Source: JALZVT01 sp964611345 (GTDB taxonomy: Bacteria; Pseudomonadota; Gammaproteobacteria; Pseudomonadales; Azotimanducaceae). From it: a stretch of 64,000 nt of DNA. This document shows, one piece after another, positions 8,449 to 16,270 of the stretch. Under the pieces are notes generated by a model that had not been told where the DNA came from, ran no database searches, and was given only the letters and a program-made list of their open reading frames with translations. Every line of letters begins with the position of its first letter. Position 1 is the stretch's first letter. The stretch is from positions 1 through 64,000 of the forward strand of contig CAZSYU010000005.1 in assembly GCA_964611345.1 (NCBI GenBank). The letters run 5' to 3'. The translations under genes were made by a program, and so were the position numbers.

Positions 8449-8681
8449 CGCGCAGAGCCCTGAAATTAGTCGCTGTGAGAGTGACAAGCCACTATCGGAC
8501 CAGTCACTATAAATGGGTTGTGGGCACTAGCGCAGTCTCTGTTGTAGGTACTGCAAAAGGACCTTTGTGAGCGTGAAAAATGATACCACCTTGGCGTTCT
8601 CTCGCTATCCGTCTAAAGTCCGTCCCACAAAAAATGTTCCAAACCATCCTTAACCATCTTTAAGTAGACCCTTCTATCTCC
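8449..8681. promoter_or_regulatory. Divergent intergenic region, mla operon versus yrbG-kdsC-lpt operon
   Basis: Back-to-back starts of two envelope operons leave 233 bases that must hold promoters in both directions. I see no near-consensus sigma-70 box pair in either direction, and no sigma-E-like element I would defend. The part near yrbG is A/T-richer than the genes around it. The region call rests on gene orientation, not on a recognised motif. Confidence 0.45.
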
Positions 8682-9644
8682 ATGGCGGTTCCCATTTTCG
8701 TCCTAATCGCCGGTTTTGTTGCTCTCGTATGGAGTGCAGATCGGTTCCTGTCCGGCGCTGCGGCTACCGCTGCGAACGCGGGCATGTCCAAAATGATGAT
8801 TGGCCTAACGGTTGTTTCGCTGGGCACTTCGGCACCAGAGATTCTGGTGGCACTCATGGCGGCTCTCGAGGGCAACCCCCTACTGGCCGTCGGCAATGCG
8901 GTTGGCTCCAATATCGCCAATATAGGCATGGTGCTTGGCATTACAGCTATCCTCGCCCCGCTGCCCTTCAGCGGGACCACCCTGCGGACCGAACTGCCCT
9001 GGTTGTTTGGCGCAACCGGCCTTGCGCTGGTTCTGTTATTCGATCAAAGCTTGTCGCGCATCGATGGCATGCTTTTGCTGCTGGGACTTGGTTTTATCCT
9101 GTTCGGCCTTCTGCGGCGGCAGAACACCAACCCCAACGACATCAGCGACGCCATCAACGAAGAACTCGACGAGCTGCCCGAAATGCCCATGCGACAAGCC
9201 TTGATCTGGCTCGGTTCAGGGTTAGTGGTGCTGCTGAGTAGTGCCAACATCCTGGTGTGGGCGGCCACCTCAATCGCCGTCGCGTTGGGGGTTAGCGAGT
9301 TGATCATTGGCCTCACCATAGTTGCTGTGGGCACCAGCTTGCCAGAACTCGCGGCAACCGTAGGCTCAGCACTCAAGGGCCATACCGACATTGCCGTGGG
9401 CAATGTCGTGGGTTCCAACATCCTTAACATCCTGGCGGTGCTGGCGGTCCCAGCGCTGGTCAACCCTACCGATATCAGCGCCGCGGTATTTTGGCGTGAC
9501 TGCGGCATGATGGTCGCTCTGACGCTGTTACTGGGTCTGTTCGCCTATGGCATCAACTCACGAGCCATCATTACTCGCTTCGAAGGCGCCGTGTTGATCC
9601 TGAGCTGGATCGGCTACAACTACATGCTCTACCTGCAAGCTTAG
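8682..9644 (+). CDS. yrbG: Calcium/sodium antiporter, YrbG family
   Basis: 320 residues with about ten membrane helices in two homologous halves, as in NCX/CaCA exchangers. Each half carries the ion-binding alpha repeat: VSLGTSAPEILVALMAA with GNAVGSNIANIG, and VAVGTSLPELAATVGSA with GNVVGSNILNIL; the two glutamates (PEI, PEL) are the expected cation ligands. An acidic cytoplasmic loop (ISDAINEELDELPEMP) joins the halves. It is the first gene of the kdsC-lptCAB operon, its usual place, but the E. coli neighbour kdsD is missing between it and kdsC. Confidence 0.93.
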   Translation: MAVPIFVLIAGFVALVWSADRFLSGAAATAANAGMSKMMIGLTVVSLGTSAPEILVALMAALEGNPLLAVGNAVGSNIANIGMVLGITAILAPLPFSGTTLRTELPWLFGATGLALVLLFDQSLSRIDGMLLLLGLGFILFGLLRRQNTNPNDISDAINEELDELPEMPMRQALIWLGSGLVVLLSSANILVWAATSIAVALGVSELIIGLTIVAVGTSLPELAATVGSALKGHTDIAVGNVVGSNILNILAVLAVPALVNPTDISAAVFWRDCGMMVALTLLLGLFAYGINSRAIITRFEGAVLILSWIGYNYMLYLQA

Positions 9645-9647
9645 GCC

Positions 9648-10169
9648 ATGCCAACGACACTGGCCGCAAAGCTAGCCCGCATCGAACTGCTGTGCCTCGA
9701 TGTGGACGGCGTGCTCACGGATGGCACCATTTACTACAGCAGCAACGGCGACGAGCTCAAGGCCTTCAACACCCAGGACGGTTCCGCATTGAAGCGTTTG
9801 CAAGCGAGCGGCGTTACTCTGGCGATAATCAGTGGGCGCAGCTCTGCGATGGTGCGACGACGGGCAACCGAGTTAGGCATTACGCATCTGTACGAAGGTA
9901 GCGAAGACAAACTGCCCGCACTAAGTGATCTCAGCGCAACAACAGGCATAGACGTCACCAACATGGCTCACATTGGCGATGACATTGCCGATATTGCGTT
10001 GTTTGCTGCGGTTGGTTGTGCACTAGCGGTTGCTGATGCCCACCCCGAGGTACGCGCTAGCGCGGATTTGGTCGCCAGCTTGCCCGGAGGACGCGGCGCT
10101 GTGCGTGAACTCGCAGACGCCATCACCGCCGCGCGAACCGCGTCTAACGCCAGCCCGGATGTTGGCTAA
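9648..10169 (+). CDS. kdsC: 3-deoxy-D-manno-octulosonate 8-phosphate phosphatase
   Basis: Removes phosphate from Kdo-8-P to give Kdo for the LPS inner core. 173 residues, a minimal HAD-fold phosphatase with no cap: motif I is DVDGVLTDG, motif II lies in AIISGRSSAMV, and motif IV is HIGDDIADI. It is slightly shorter than E. coli KdsC. The ATG is 3 bases after the yrbG stop. The preceding and following pathway enzymes, KdsD and KdsA, are encoded at 62-64 kb. Confidence 0.94.
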   Translation: MPTTLAAKLARIELLCLDVDGVLTDGTIYYSSNGDELKAFNTQDGSALKRLQASGVTLAIISGRSSAMVRRRATELGITHLYEGSEDKLPALSDLSATTGIDVTNMAHIGDDIADIALFAAVGCALAVADAHPEVRASADLVASLPGGRGAVRELADAITAARTASNASPDVG

Positions 10170-10177
10170 GCCTGACA

Positions 10178-10858
10178 GTGGCTGCTTCCGACCCCTCCCA
10201 TCTGCCCACCACTACTCGACAATCTCCTCTGGCACTGTTGTTGGCCTTAGGCGCCATCCTCGCCGCCGGCACGCTGTGGCTGCAGCAGAACGCAGACACC
10301 GCAACCAAACCGCAACAGTTACCGCCGGAACTGCAGGACGAGCCCGACCTGTACATCGACAACGCGGTGATACACCAATTCAACGCAGACGGCACCCGCA
10401 AGTATCTGTTGCATGCCAAGCGCGTGAGCCACTTTGACAATGCGCCGGGGCAAGAAGCCACCCACGCGACCAACGAAACGCAACTAACGCGTATGGATCA
10501 ACCCGACCTCCTGTTGTCGGCGACCGACGCAGAGCCATGGCAAGCCACCGCAAACTATGGTTCAGTGCGAAAGCACCCCAGCCCCGCCGGTGTACTCGAA
10601 GAAGTGGTGTTCTTGCGCGACAACGTTGAGCTGCAGCAACAGCGCGTACCACCGGCGTATATCTCGGTGCGTGGCTCCTCCCTGTATCTCTACCCCGATC
10701 GTGAATTCGTCGAATCCACTGAGAGTGTTACCATCGACACCCATACAGGCCGCACCAAAGCGTCAAACCTGCGCGGCAACCTTGCGACAGGCGTGCTAGA
10801 ACTAAGCGGCGCTACAACCCAGGTACAGACGATTGTTCTACCTTTCCAGTTTAAGTAG
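10178..10858 (+). CDS. lptC: LPS export protein LptC
   Basis: 226 residues: a single N-terminal membrane helix (LALLLALGAILAAGTLWLQ) followed by a periplasmic OstA-type beta-jellyroll. LptC links the LptBFG extractor in the inner membrane to the LptA bridge. Family features include the DLYIDNAVIHQFNADGTRKY start of the jellyroll and SLYLYPDREFVE later. The GTG start lies 8 bases after the kdsC stop. It is a little longer than E. coli LptC. Confidence 0.9.
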   Translation: MAASDPSHLPTTTRQSPLALLLALGAILAAGTLWLQQNADTATKPQQLPPELQDEPDLYIDNAVIHQFNADGTRKYLLHAKRVSHFDNAPGQEATHATNETQLTRMDQPDLLLSATDAEPWQATANYGSVRKHPSPAGVLEEVVFLRDNVELQQQRVPPAYISVRGSSLYLYPDREFVESTESVTIDTHTGRTKASNLRGNLATGVLELSGATTQVQTIVLPFQFK

Positions 10859-11444
10859 GTCCAGTTTAGGCCCGCCCGCCAGTGCGCTTTGCAGACCATT
10901 GGTTGCGGCGTTTGCAGCAATACTTGGTGCCTTCAGCAGTTTACCAACCGCGGCGTTAACCGAAGACGCTGATCAACCTATTCAAATATTCTCCGACGAA
11001 CTGGTGTACGAAGAAAAAGCCGAAAAGGCCACCTATCGCGGCGCAGTTCGAGTCAATCAGGGCTCGCTAAAAATCACCGCTGAAGAGGTTACGATCGAAT
11101 TCGAAAACGACAAGGTGGTGCGCTTGATCGCCCAGGGAAATCCCGCTTATTACAGTCAGAAGCTGAAAAGTAACCAGGAGACCATGCAGGCCGACGCGCG
11201 CACTATCGTGTATCACACGCGCGATGAGAAAGTGGATCTCGAAGGTAACGCCCACCTCACCCAACAGGGCAATGATTTTCGTGGCGAACTCATCGAGTAC
11301 GATATTCGCGCCGGCCGCGTCGATGCCGCCAGCGCCGAACCCAAACGCATCCAAATGACCCTTCAGCCGAAACGCAGCAAAGCGCCCGCGACCCAAACAG
11401 ATAACGCAGCCGATGCAGCGGCAATCGTTGAGGACGATCAGTAG
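10833..11444 (+). CDS. lptA: LPS transport periplasmic protein LptA
   Basis: 203 residues with a signal peptide (VAAFAAILGAFSSLPTAAL, cleavage probably just before TEDADQP) and the OstA/LptA jellyroll (FSDELVYEEKAEKATYRGAV, QADARTIVYHTRDEKVDLEG). It forms the periplasmic bridge carrying LPS to LptDE. The listed TTG start overlaps lptC by 26 bases but supplies the arginines of the signal peptide; a TTG at 10899 would leave none, so the longer start is preferred, with moderate certainty. The C-terminal 30 residues are low-complexity. Confidence 0.88.
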   Translation: MFYLSSLSRSSLGPPASALCRPLVAAFAAILGAFSSLPTAALTEDADQPIQIFSDELVYEEKAEKATYRGAVRVNQGSLKITAEEVTIEFENDKVVRLIAQGNPAYYSQKLKSNQETMQADARTIVYHTRDEKVDLEGNAHLTQQGNDFRGELIEYDIRAGRVDAASAEPKRIQMTLQPKRSKAPATQTDNAADAAAIVEDDQ

Positions 11445-12192
11445 CTTGAGCACGGCAGGATCTTCCAACTCAAAGTTGAGCGCCCGTAACCTGAAAAAAA
11501 GTTATGGCTCTCATCAGGCCGTCTCCGACATCAGCCTCGACGTCGGCAGTGGCGAAATTATTGGCTTGCTGGGACCAAATGGTGCTGGCAAAACCACTTC
11601 GTTTTACATGATTGTGGGTCTGGTTAAGGCAGATGGCGGCAGTATCGTGCTGGACGACAACGATCTCACCAGATTGCCAATGCACGGTCGGGCACGTGCC
11701 GGCATCGGCTATCTGCCCCAGGAAGCCAGCGTGTTTCGCCGCCTCACCGTCGAGCAAAACCTGCGCGCAATCCTGGAGTTGCAAAAAGGGCTGTCGCGCG
11801 CCGAACGCCGAGAGCGCGAAGACCAATTACTTGACGAATTTGGTTTAACGCCCATCCGCACGCAACGCGGGGAGCGTCTCTCCGGGGGCGAACGCCGGCG
11901 CCTGGAAATCGCTCGTGCCCTGGCGTCTAACCCACGCTTCATGTTACTCGATGAGCCCTTCGCTGGAGTCGACCCGATCTCAGTGGCCGACATTAAAGCG
12001 CAAATACGCGATTTGTCCGCCCGTGGCATTGGCGTCCTGATTACCGACCATAATGTGCGCGATACCCTCGATATTTGTGACCGGGCCTACATTGTGGTGC
12101 AGGGTGCAATTATCGAAGCTGGAGACGCTAAGACGATCCTCCAGAATGAGACGGTCCGCAATGTCTACCTGGGTGATCAATTCGAGCTTTAG
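11413..12192 (+). CDS. lptB: LPS export ABC transporter ATPase LptB
   Basis: Drives LPS extraction with LptF and LptG (not in the window). Walker A GPNGAGKTTSFYMIVG, the Q-loop region YLPQEASVFRRLTVEQN, signature LSGGERRRLEIARAL, Walker B FMLLDEPFAGVDP and switch LITDHNVRDTL are all intact and characteristic of LptB. The ATG at 11413 overlaps lptA; a TTG at 11446, just after the lptA stop, is an alternative start that shortens the protein to 248 residues. Followed closely by rpoN, as in many gammaproteobacteria. Confidence 0.95.
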   Translation: MQRQSLRTISSLSTAGSSNSKLSARNLKKSYGSHQAVSDISLDVGSGEIIGLLGPNGAGKTTSFYMIVGLVKADGGSIVLDDNDLTRLPMHGRARAGIGYLPQEASVFRRLTVEQNLRAILELQKGLSRAERREREDQLLDEFGLTPIRTQRGERLSGGERRRLEIARALASNPRFMLLDEPFAGVDPISVADIKAQIRDLSARGIGVLITDHNVRDTLDICDRAYIVVQGAIIEAGDAKTILQNETVRNVYLGDQFEL

Positions 12193-12220
12193 TTAACCAA
12201 CCAGTTAAACTGGCTTGGTA

Positions 12221-13753
12221 ATGAAGCAATCCCTGCAGTTAAAAGTAGGTCAGTCCCTGACCATGACCCCACAACTGCAGCAGGCCATCCGTCTGCTGCA
12301 GCTGTCGACGTTGGAATTGCAACAGGAAATTCAGCAGGTTCTTGAAGAAAACCCGCTGCTCGAGCTCGAAGAGGAGTTCGCCGAAGACACCGCAGAAGAT
12401 GCACCGGAACTATCGCAGGTCGATCCAACCGACGACTATACGAACGGTGCACTGGAGCCGGATGGTCAAGCCGGCGCGGACGAGTTACCCGACACTGAGA
12501 TGACCGGGGAACTGAGCGAATTCGAAGATATCACCGGAGTCTCGGACTACGACAACGATGTACCTGACGACGTCCCCGTCGACAGCTCCTGGGAGGATCT
12601 GGCCCAGAGTTCTGCGCCAGCGAGCAGCGATAACACACTCGACTTCGAAGCACGCAATAGCGCGACTAAGACCCTCACCGACCATCTGCTCTGGCAGCTC
12701 AATCTGACACCCATGTCTGATCGCGATCAGCTCATGGGATTAGCCATCATCGATGCTATTCATCCCGATGGTTTATTAATGATGAGCGTCGAGGATATCT
12801 GCGCCGGCTTCGATGCAGAACTCGATATTGAACTGGATGAGGTAGAGGCGGTGTTACACCGCATCCAACATTTTGATCCGCTGGGCGTCGCCGCGGTGGA
12901 TCTTGCCGATTGCCTCGCTATCCAGCTCCGCGCACTGCCAGCGGAATACCCTTGGCGGGATGAGGCGATCGCTCTTGTTAGCCATCATTTGGACGTTCTG
13001 GCCGCCAAGGATTTTGCCACACTACGGAAGAAAACCCGCCTCGCCGACACCGAGTTGGCAAGCGTGGTCCAACTCATTCAGGCACAAAATCCGCGGCCAG
13101 GCAGCAGTATTGGTGGCGGCGCCGCTGCTTACGTTGTACCCGATGTGCAGGTGCGCAAGGTTGAGGGCCTTTGGCAGGTCAGTCTCAATGGCGAAGCCAT
13201 GCCCAAGGTGCGCATTAACCAAACCTATGCCAACCTCATCAAGCGCGCCGATTCCAGTTCGGACAACCAGTACCTGCGCGACAACTTGCAGGAAGCGCGC
13301 TGGTTCTTAAAGAGTTTAATGAGCCGCAATGACACTCTGCTAAAGGTAGCCACCCAGATCGTCGAACATCAACGGGCGTTTCTCGATTATGGGGAAGAAG
13401 CCATGAAGCCATTGGTTTTGCATGACATTGCCGAGACGGTAGAGATGCATGAGTCAACGATTTCCCGGGTTACAACCAACAAGTACATGCATACACCGCG
13501 CGGCATTTTCGAACTAAAGTACTTCTTTTCGAGCCACGTCAGCACAGCGAGTGGCGGCGAAGTCTCGAGTACCGCCATTCGCGCGCTAATCAAGAAGCTT
13601 ACCGCGGAAGAGAATCCAAAAAAACCGTTGAGCGATAGCAAAATCGCGGCAATACTGAAGGACCAGAACATCAAGGTGGCGCGGCGCACAGTGGCCAAAT
13701 ACCGAGAATCCATGGCGATACCGCCTTCCAACGAGCGCAAGAGGCTCGTCTAG
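12221..13753 (+). CDS. rpoN: RNA polymerase sigma-54 factor
   Basis: 510 residues. Region I is glutamine-rich (MKQSLQLKVGQSLTMTPQLQ), region II is strongly acidic (about residues 45-130), then the core-binding and DNA-binding parts, ending with the RpoN box ARRTVAKYRE about 20 residues from the end. It directs transcription from -24/-12 promoters with AAA+ activators. The ATG at 12221 gives the canonical N-terminus; a TTG two codons earlier is unlikely. The lptB-rpoN-hpf-ptsN-rapZ order is a conserved block. Confidence 0.96.
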   Translation: MKQSLQLKVGQSLTMTPQLQQAIRLLQLSTLELQQEIQQVLEENPLLELEEEFAEDTAEDAPELSQVDPTDDYTNGALEPDGQAGADELPDTEMTGELSEFEDITGVSDYDNDVPDDVPVDSSWEDLAQSSAPASSDNTLDFEARNSATKTLTDHLLWQLNLTPMSDRDQLMGLAIIDAIHPDGLLMMSVEDICAGFDAELDIELDEVEAVLHRIQHFDPLGVAAVDLADCLAIQLRALPAEYPWRDEAIALVSHHLDVLAAKDFATLRKKTRLADTELASVVQLIQAQNPRPGSSIGGGAAAYVVPDVQVRKVEGLWQVSLNGEAMPKVRINQTYANLIKRADSSSDNQYLRDNLQEARWFLKSLMSRNDTLLKVATQIVEHQRAFLDYGEEAMKPLVLHDIAETVEMHESTISRVTTNKYMHTPRGIFELKYFFSSHVSTASGGEVSSTAIRALIKKLTAEENPKKPLSDSKIAAILKDQNIKVARRTVAKYRESMAIPPSNERKRLV

Positions 13754-14000
13754 CAGTGCTTCTCATCGCATGCCGCCAAACACCCACTCACGGGCCCACA
13801 GGTAGCAATGCGATAATCTGGCCTCGTTCTTGGGCCCCATCTTCTGGCACTAGCACCGGCATTCGCCTAACACCCGCTCACCCAGCAATCTGTCACGTCA
13901 CAAATTCGTCCCGCGCACTAAGACACTCACCAAAGACTCAAACCAGAACCTCAACTGAAATCGTAAGTAATGAAATCCTAAGTAAATTGGAGGAGCATCT
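13754..14000 (+). other. Intergenic region between rpoN and hpf
   Basis: 247 bases. An 84-codon open frame crosses it but has no credible start site or recognisable protein. The last 40 bases contain TAAGTAA twice and lead into a strong ribosome binding site. I looked for a -24/-12 sigma-54 element and found only TGGCAC near 13846 without a matching GC at -12, so no promoter is claimed. Confidence 0.4.
13989..13995 (+). promoter_or_regulatory. Strong ribosome binding site of hpf
   Basis: GGAGGAG with 5 bases to the hpf ATG. This is the clearest Shine-Dalgarno in the window and contrasts with the weak sites of most neighbours, consistent with a high-level protein such as a hibernation factor. 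Confidence 0.8.
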
Positions 14001-14324
14001 ATGCAGCTAAATATTACCGGTCATCATATCGACGTAACCAGTTCGCTACGCAACTACGTAACCACCAAGCTGAACCGCGTAGAACGCCACGACGACCACA
14101 TCACCAACGTTCATGTGGTGCTGTCTGTCGACAAGCTGGTGCAAAAGGCAGAAGCCACTCTGCACACCACCGGAGCTGAGATATTCGCCGACGCAGATTC
14201 TGAAAATCTCTATGCCGCCATCGACTCACTTGCCCACAAACTGGATCGCCAGGTTCTGAAACACAAAGAAAAATTGGCCAGTTTTAAAGCAACTGATCGA
14301 CATCAGCCGCTTCCAGAGGAATAA
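14001..14324 (+). CDS. hpf: Ribosome hibernation-promoting factor (HPF/RaiA family)
   Basis: 107 residues of the sigma-54 modulation/S30EA domain. Relatives bind the decoding centre of the 30S subunit and shut down translation in stationary phase. MQLNITGHHIDVTSSLRNYV and DADSENLYAAIDSLAHKLDR are typical; there is no C-terminal dimerisation domain, so it is the short form. Its position between rpoN and ptsN is conserved. Confidence 0.95.
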   Translation: MQLNITGHHIDVTSSLRNYVTTKLNRVERHDDHITNVHVVLSVDKLVQKAEATLHTTGAEIFADADSENLYAAIDSLAHKLDRQVLKHKEKLASFKATDRHQPLPEE

Positions 14325-14325
14325 T

Positions 14326-14342
14326 CCGCCCCGCAGAGGCGG
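14326..14342 (+). other. Short stem-loop after hpf
   Basis: CCGCC (14326-14330) pairs with GGCGG (14338-14342) around a 7-base loop, starting immediately after the hpf stop. There is no T run after it, so it is not a standard terminator; it may stabilise the hpf 3' end or pause transcription before ptsN. Confidence 0.4.
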
Positions 14343-14402
14343 GCAGAGCCAAAACTGAGTCAAAATCAGGTGAAGGCTGCCCGCCATTATAAATTCCTCA
14401 CC

Positions 14403-14428
14403 AGGGGCCCGCCCGACAGGGGGCCCTT
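14403..14428 (+). other. GC-rich stem-loop upstream of ptsN
   Basis: AGGGGCCC (14403-14410) pairs with GGGCCCTT (14421-14428), eight pairs with one G-U, around a 10-base loop. It lies 28 bases before the proposed ptsN ATG. It might attenuate or separate ptsN expression from hpf; no T tract follows. Confidence 0.4.
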
Positions 14429-14456
14429 CGCCGTACAAAGGTTTGCTAATTCCTCC

Positions 14457-15020
14457 ATGCGACTACAATCGTCCGCAAAGAAGTCTAACCCCGACACTAA
14501 AACACCGGGCGTCGACTCCGATTCTGCGTTATCAACCACTTCAGCCACCGAATCCAGCCTGTTACCGCTGCTGAGCCTGGATCGCACCTGCGCCAAGGTG
14601 TCCTGCACGTCGCGCAAGCGCGCTCTGGAGCACGCCTGTGAAGTTCTTGCGGGTAGCAATGATCTGAACGCTCGCAGTGTGCTCGACGCTCTGCTGGCCC
14701 GCGAGAAACTGGGCTCCACAGCGCTCGGGGAGGGTGTCGCCATTCCACATTGTCGCCTTGCGGGTTGCGAAGCCCCCCTGGGCGTACTGCTCACCCTTGA
14801 CGAGCCGGTTGATTATGCTGCGCCAGATGACACGAATGTCGACCTGCTGTTTGTCCTGGTCGTGCCAGAAAGCGCCGACGATCAACATCTGCAATTGCTA
14901 TCGCAGCTCGCCAGCATCCTGATCGAAGCGGACCACAGAGCCACATTGCGTCAGGCACAGGACCACCTTACCCTGTTCGAGAGCATGCAGAAGCTCGTCA
15001 CACCGGCGGATTCATCCTAG
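14457..15020 (+). CDS. ptsN: Nitrogen-PTS EIIA component PtsN
   Basis: 187 residues. The EIIA(Ntr) domain runs from about residue 35 (LLPLLSLDRTCAKVSCTSRK) and has the phospho-accepting histidine 98 in GEGVAIPHCRL. It receives phosphate from the HPr-like protein encoded two genes downstream and regulates potassium and nitrogen responses by protein contacts. The frame runs back to a GTG at 14370; I chose the ATG at 14457. Even so there is a low-complexity N-terminal extension of about 30 residues (SSAKKSNPDTKTPGVDSDS) that usual PtsN proteins lack. Confidence 0.9.
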   Translation: MRLQSSAKKSNPDTKTPGVDSDSALSTTSATESSLLPLLSLDRTCAKVSCTSRKRALEHACEVLAGSNDLNARSVLDALLAREKLGSTALGEGVAIPHCRLAGCEAPLGVLLTLDEPVDYAAPDDTNVDLLFVLVVPESADDQHLQLLSQLASILIEADHRATLRQAQDHLTLFESMQKLVTPADSS

Positions 15021-15047
15021 CAGCTACGGACAAACACAGGATAACCA

Positions 15048-15992
15048 GTGAAGCTAATCATCATCAGCGGTCGTTCAGGGTCGGGCAAGAGCACCGCTCT
15101 CAATGCACTCGAAGATGAAGGCTTCAACTGCATAGATAACTTTCCCGTCGGCCTGCTGCAGTCACTCGTCCACAACGCCCTGCGCAACCCCCTGACCGAG
15201 GCCCAGAATCTGGCCGTGTGTATCGACGCACGCGCCATCGATCTCGAAAGGTTCCCCGAAATTCTGCTTTCACTCGATCGCATGGATCTCGACTGTCAGG
15301 TGTTGTTCCTCGACGCCAGCAGCCCCGAGCTCGTTAAACGCTTCAGCGAGACCCGACGCCGGCACCCGCTGACCAATCCCGGCACGGACCTGCGACAAGC
15401 CATCGAAATCGAACGCGAGCTGCTCGAAAGCGTCTCTGATCTCGCTGACTTACTCCTCGATACTACGCAGATGGACAGCCAGCAATTGCTGGAGCTGATC
15501 AAAACCAGGGTCGTCCAAAAACAAACCACCGGGCTTGCACTGCTGTTCCGCAGTTTTGGCTTCAAGTACGGAGTGCCGGTCGATGCAGATTTTGTGTTCG
15601 ATATTCGCTGCCTGCCTAACCCGCACTGGGTCGAAGAGCTGCGCCCCCTGACAGGTCTCGATGAACCGGTACGTGACTACCTGTCGCTACAAAAAGAAGT
15701 GGGTGCCATGTTTGACGACATCCAAAACTTTGTGACCAACTGGCTACCAAAATTCGAAGACTCTAATCGTGTCTACCTCACCGTCGCTATCGGCTGTACC
15801 GGCGGCCAACACCGGTCTGTCTACATTGCCGAGAGGCTGGGCAAATTTTTCGCAGCCCAAAAAACAAATGTTCTGGTGCGACACCGCGAAATGCCGCGGC
15901 ATATCGCGGCCGGCAGAGTCAAACCACGACCCGATGGCTCCATTCCCGGCATGGCCCTGCCGCCGAGCGCTGCGCGCGGACACGAACCCTGA
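15048..15992 (+). CDS. rapZ: RNase adapter protein RapZ
   Basis: 314 residues. The P-loop GRSGSGKS is at residues 8-15; the C-terminal half holds CTGGQHRSVYIAERL, the RNA-binding domain hallmark. In E. coli RapZ senses glucosamine-6-phosphate and presents the small RNA GlmZ to RNase E, which links it to cell-wall precursor supply. Start is GTG with AGGA a few bases upstream. The C-terminus is about 25 residues longer than in E. coli. Its stop overlaps the next start (TGATG). Confidence 0.95.
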   Translation: MKLIIISGRSGSGKSTALNALEDEGFNCIDNFPVGLLQSLVHNALRNPLTEAQNLAVCIDARAIDLERFPEILLSLDRMDLDCQVLFLDASSPELVKRFSETRRRHPLTNPGTDLRQAIEIERELLESVSDLADLLLDTTQMDSQQLLELIKTRVVQKQTTGLALLFRSFGFKYGVPVDADFVFDIRCLPNPHWVEELRPLTGLDEPVRDYLSLQKEVGAMFDDIQNFVTNWLPKFEDSNRVYLTVAIGCTGGQHRSVYIAERLGKFFAAQKTNVLVRHREMPRHIAAGRVKPRPDGSIPGMALPPSAARGHEP

Positions 15993-16261
15993 TGCCAAGG
16001 CGCAAGCTCGTTATTGTTAACCAACTCGGTCTCCACGCCAGAGCGGCCGCTCGACTGGTCGACGTGGCGCAACGCTACGACAGCACAATTAGCGTTGGCA
16101 CCGACGAAAAACAAGTCGACGGCAAGTCGATCATGAGCGTTATGTTGTTAGCAGCAGGTCAGGGTCGGAAGATTACACTCACCGCCGAGGGGGCAGATGC
16201 CGAAGACGCCCTAACGGCGATCTCTGAGTTGGTCGCTGACAAATTCGGCGAAGGCGAGTAA
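15992..16261 (+). CDS. ptsO: HPr-family phosphocarrier of the nitrogen PTS (NPr)
   Basis: 89 residues with the phosphorylatable histidine 15 in NQLGLHARAA and the GKSIMSVMLLAAGQG segment of HPr proteins. It passes phosphate from PtsP (EI-Ntr, not in the window) to PtsN. No carbohydrate EII genes are nearby, which fits a purely regulatory PTS. Overlaps rapZ by one base. Confidence 0.93.
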   Translation: MPRRKLVIVNQLGLHARAAARLVDVAQRYDSTISVGTDEKQVDGKSIMSVMLLAAGQGRKITLTAEGADAEDALTAISELVADKFGEGE

Positions 16262-16270
16262 GGCACTCGC

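Noticed and set aside
13840..13862. Possible sigma-54 promoter upstream of hpf
   Set aside because: TGGCAC is present but the required GC of the -12 element is not at the right spacing.
13756..14010. 84-codon frame between rpoN and hpf
   Set aside because: Overlaps the hpf ribosome binding site and start, and has no recognisable domain.
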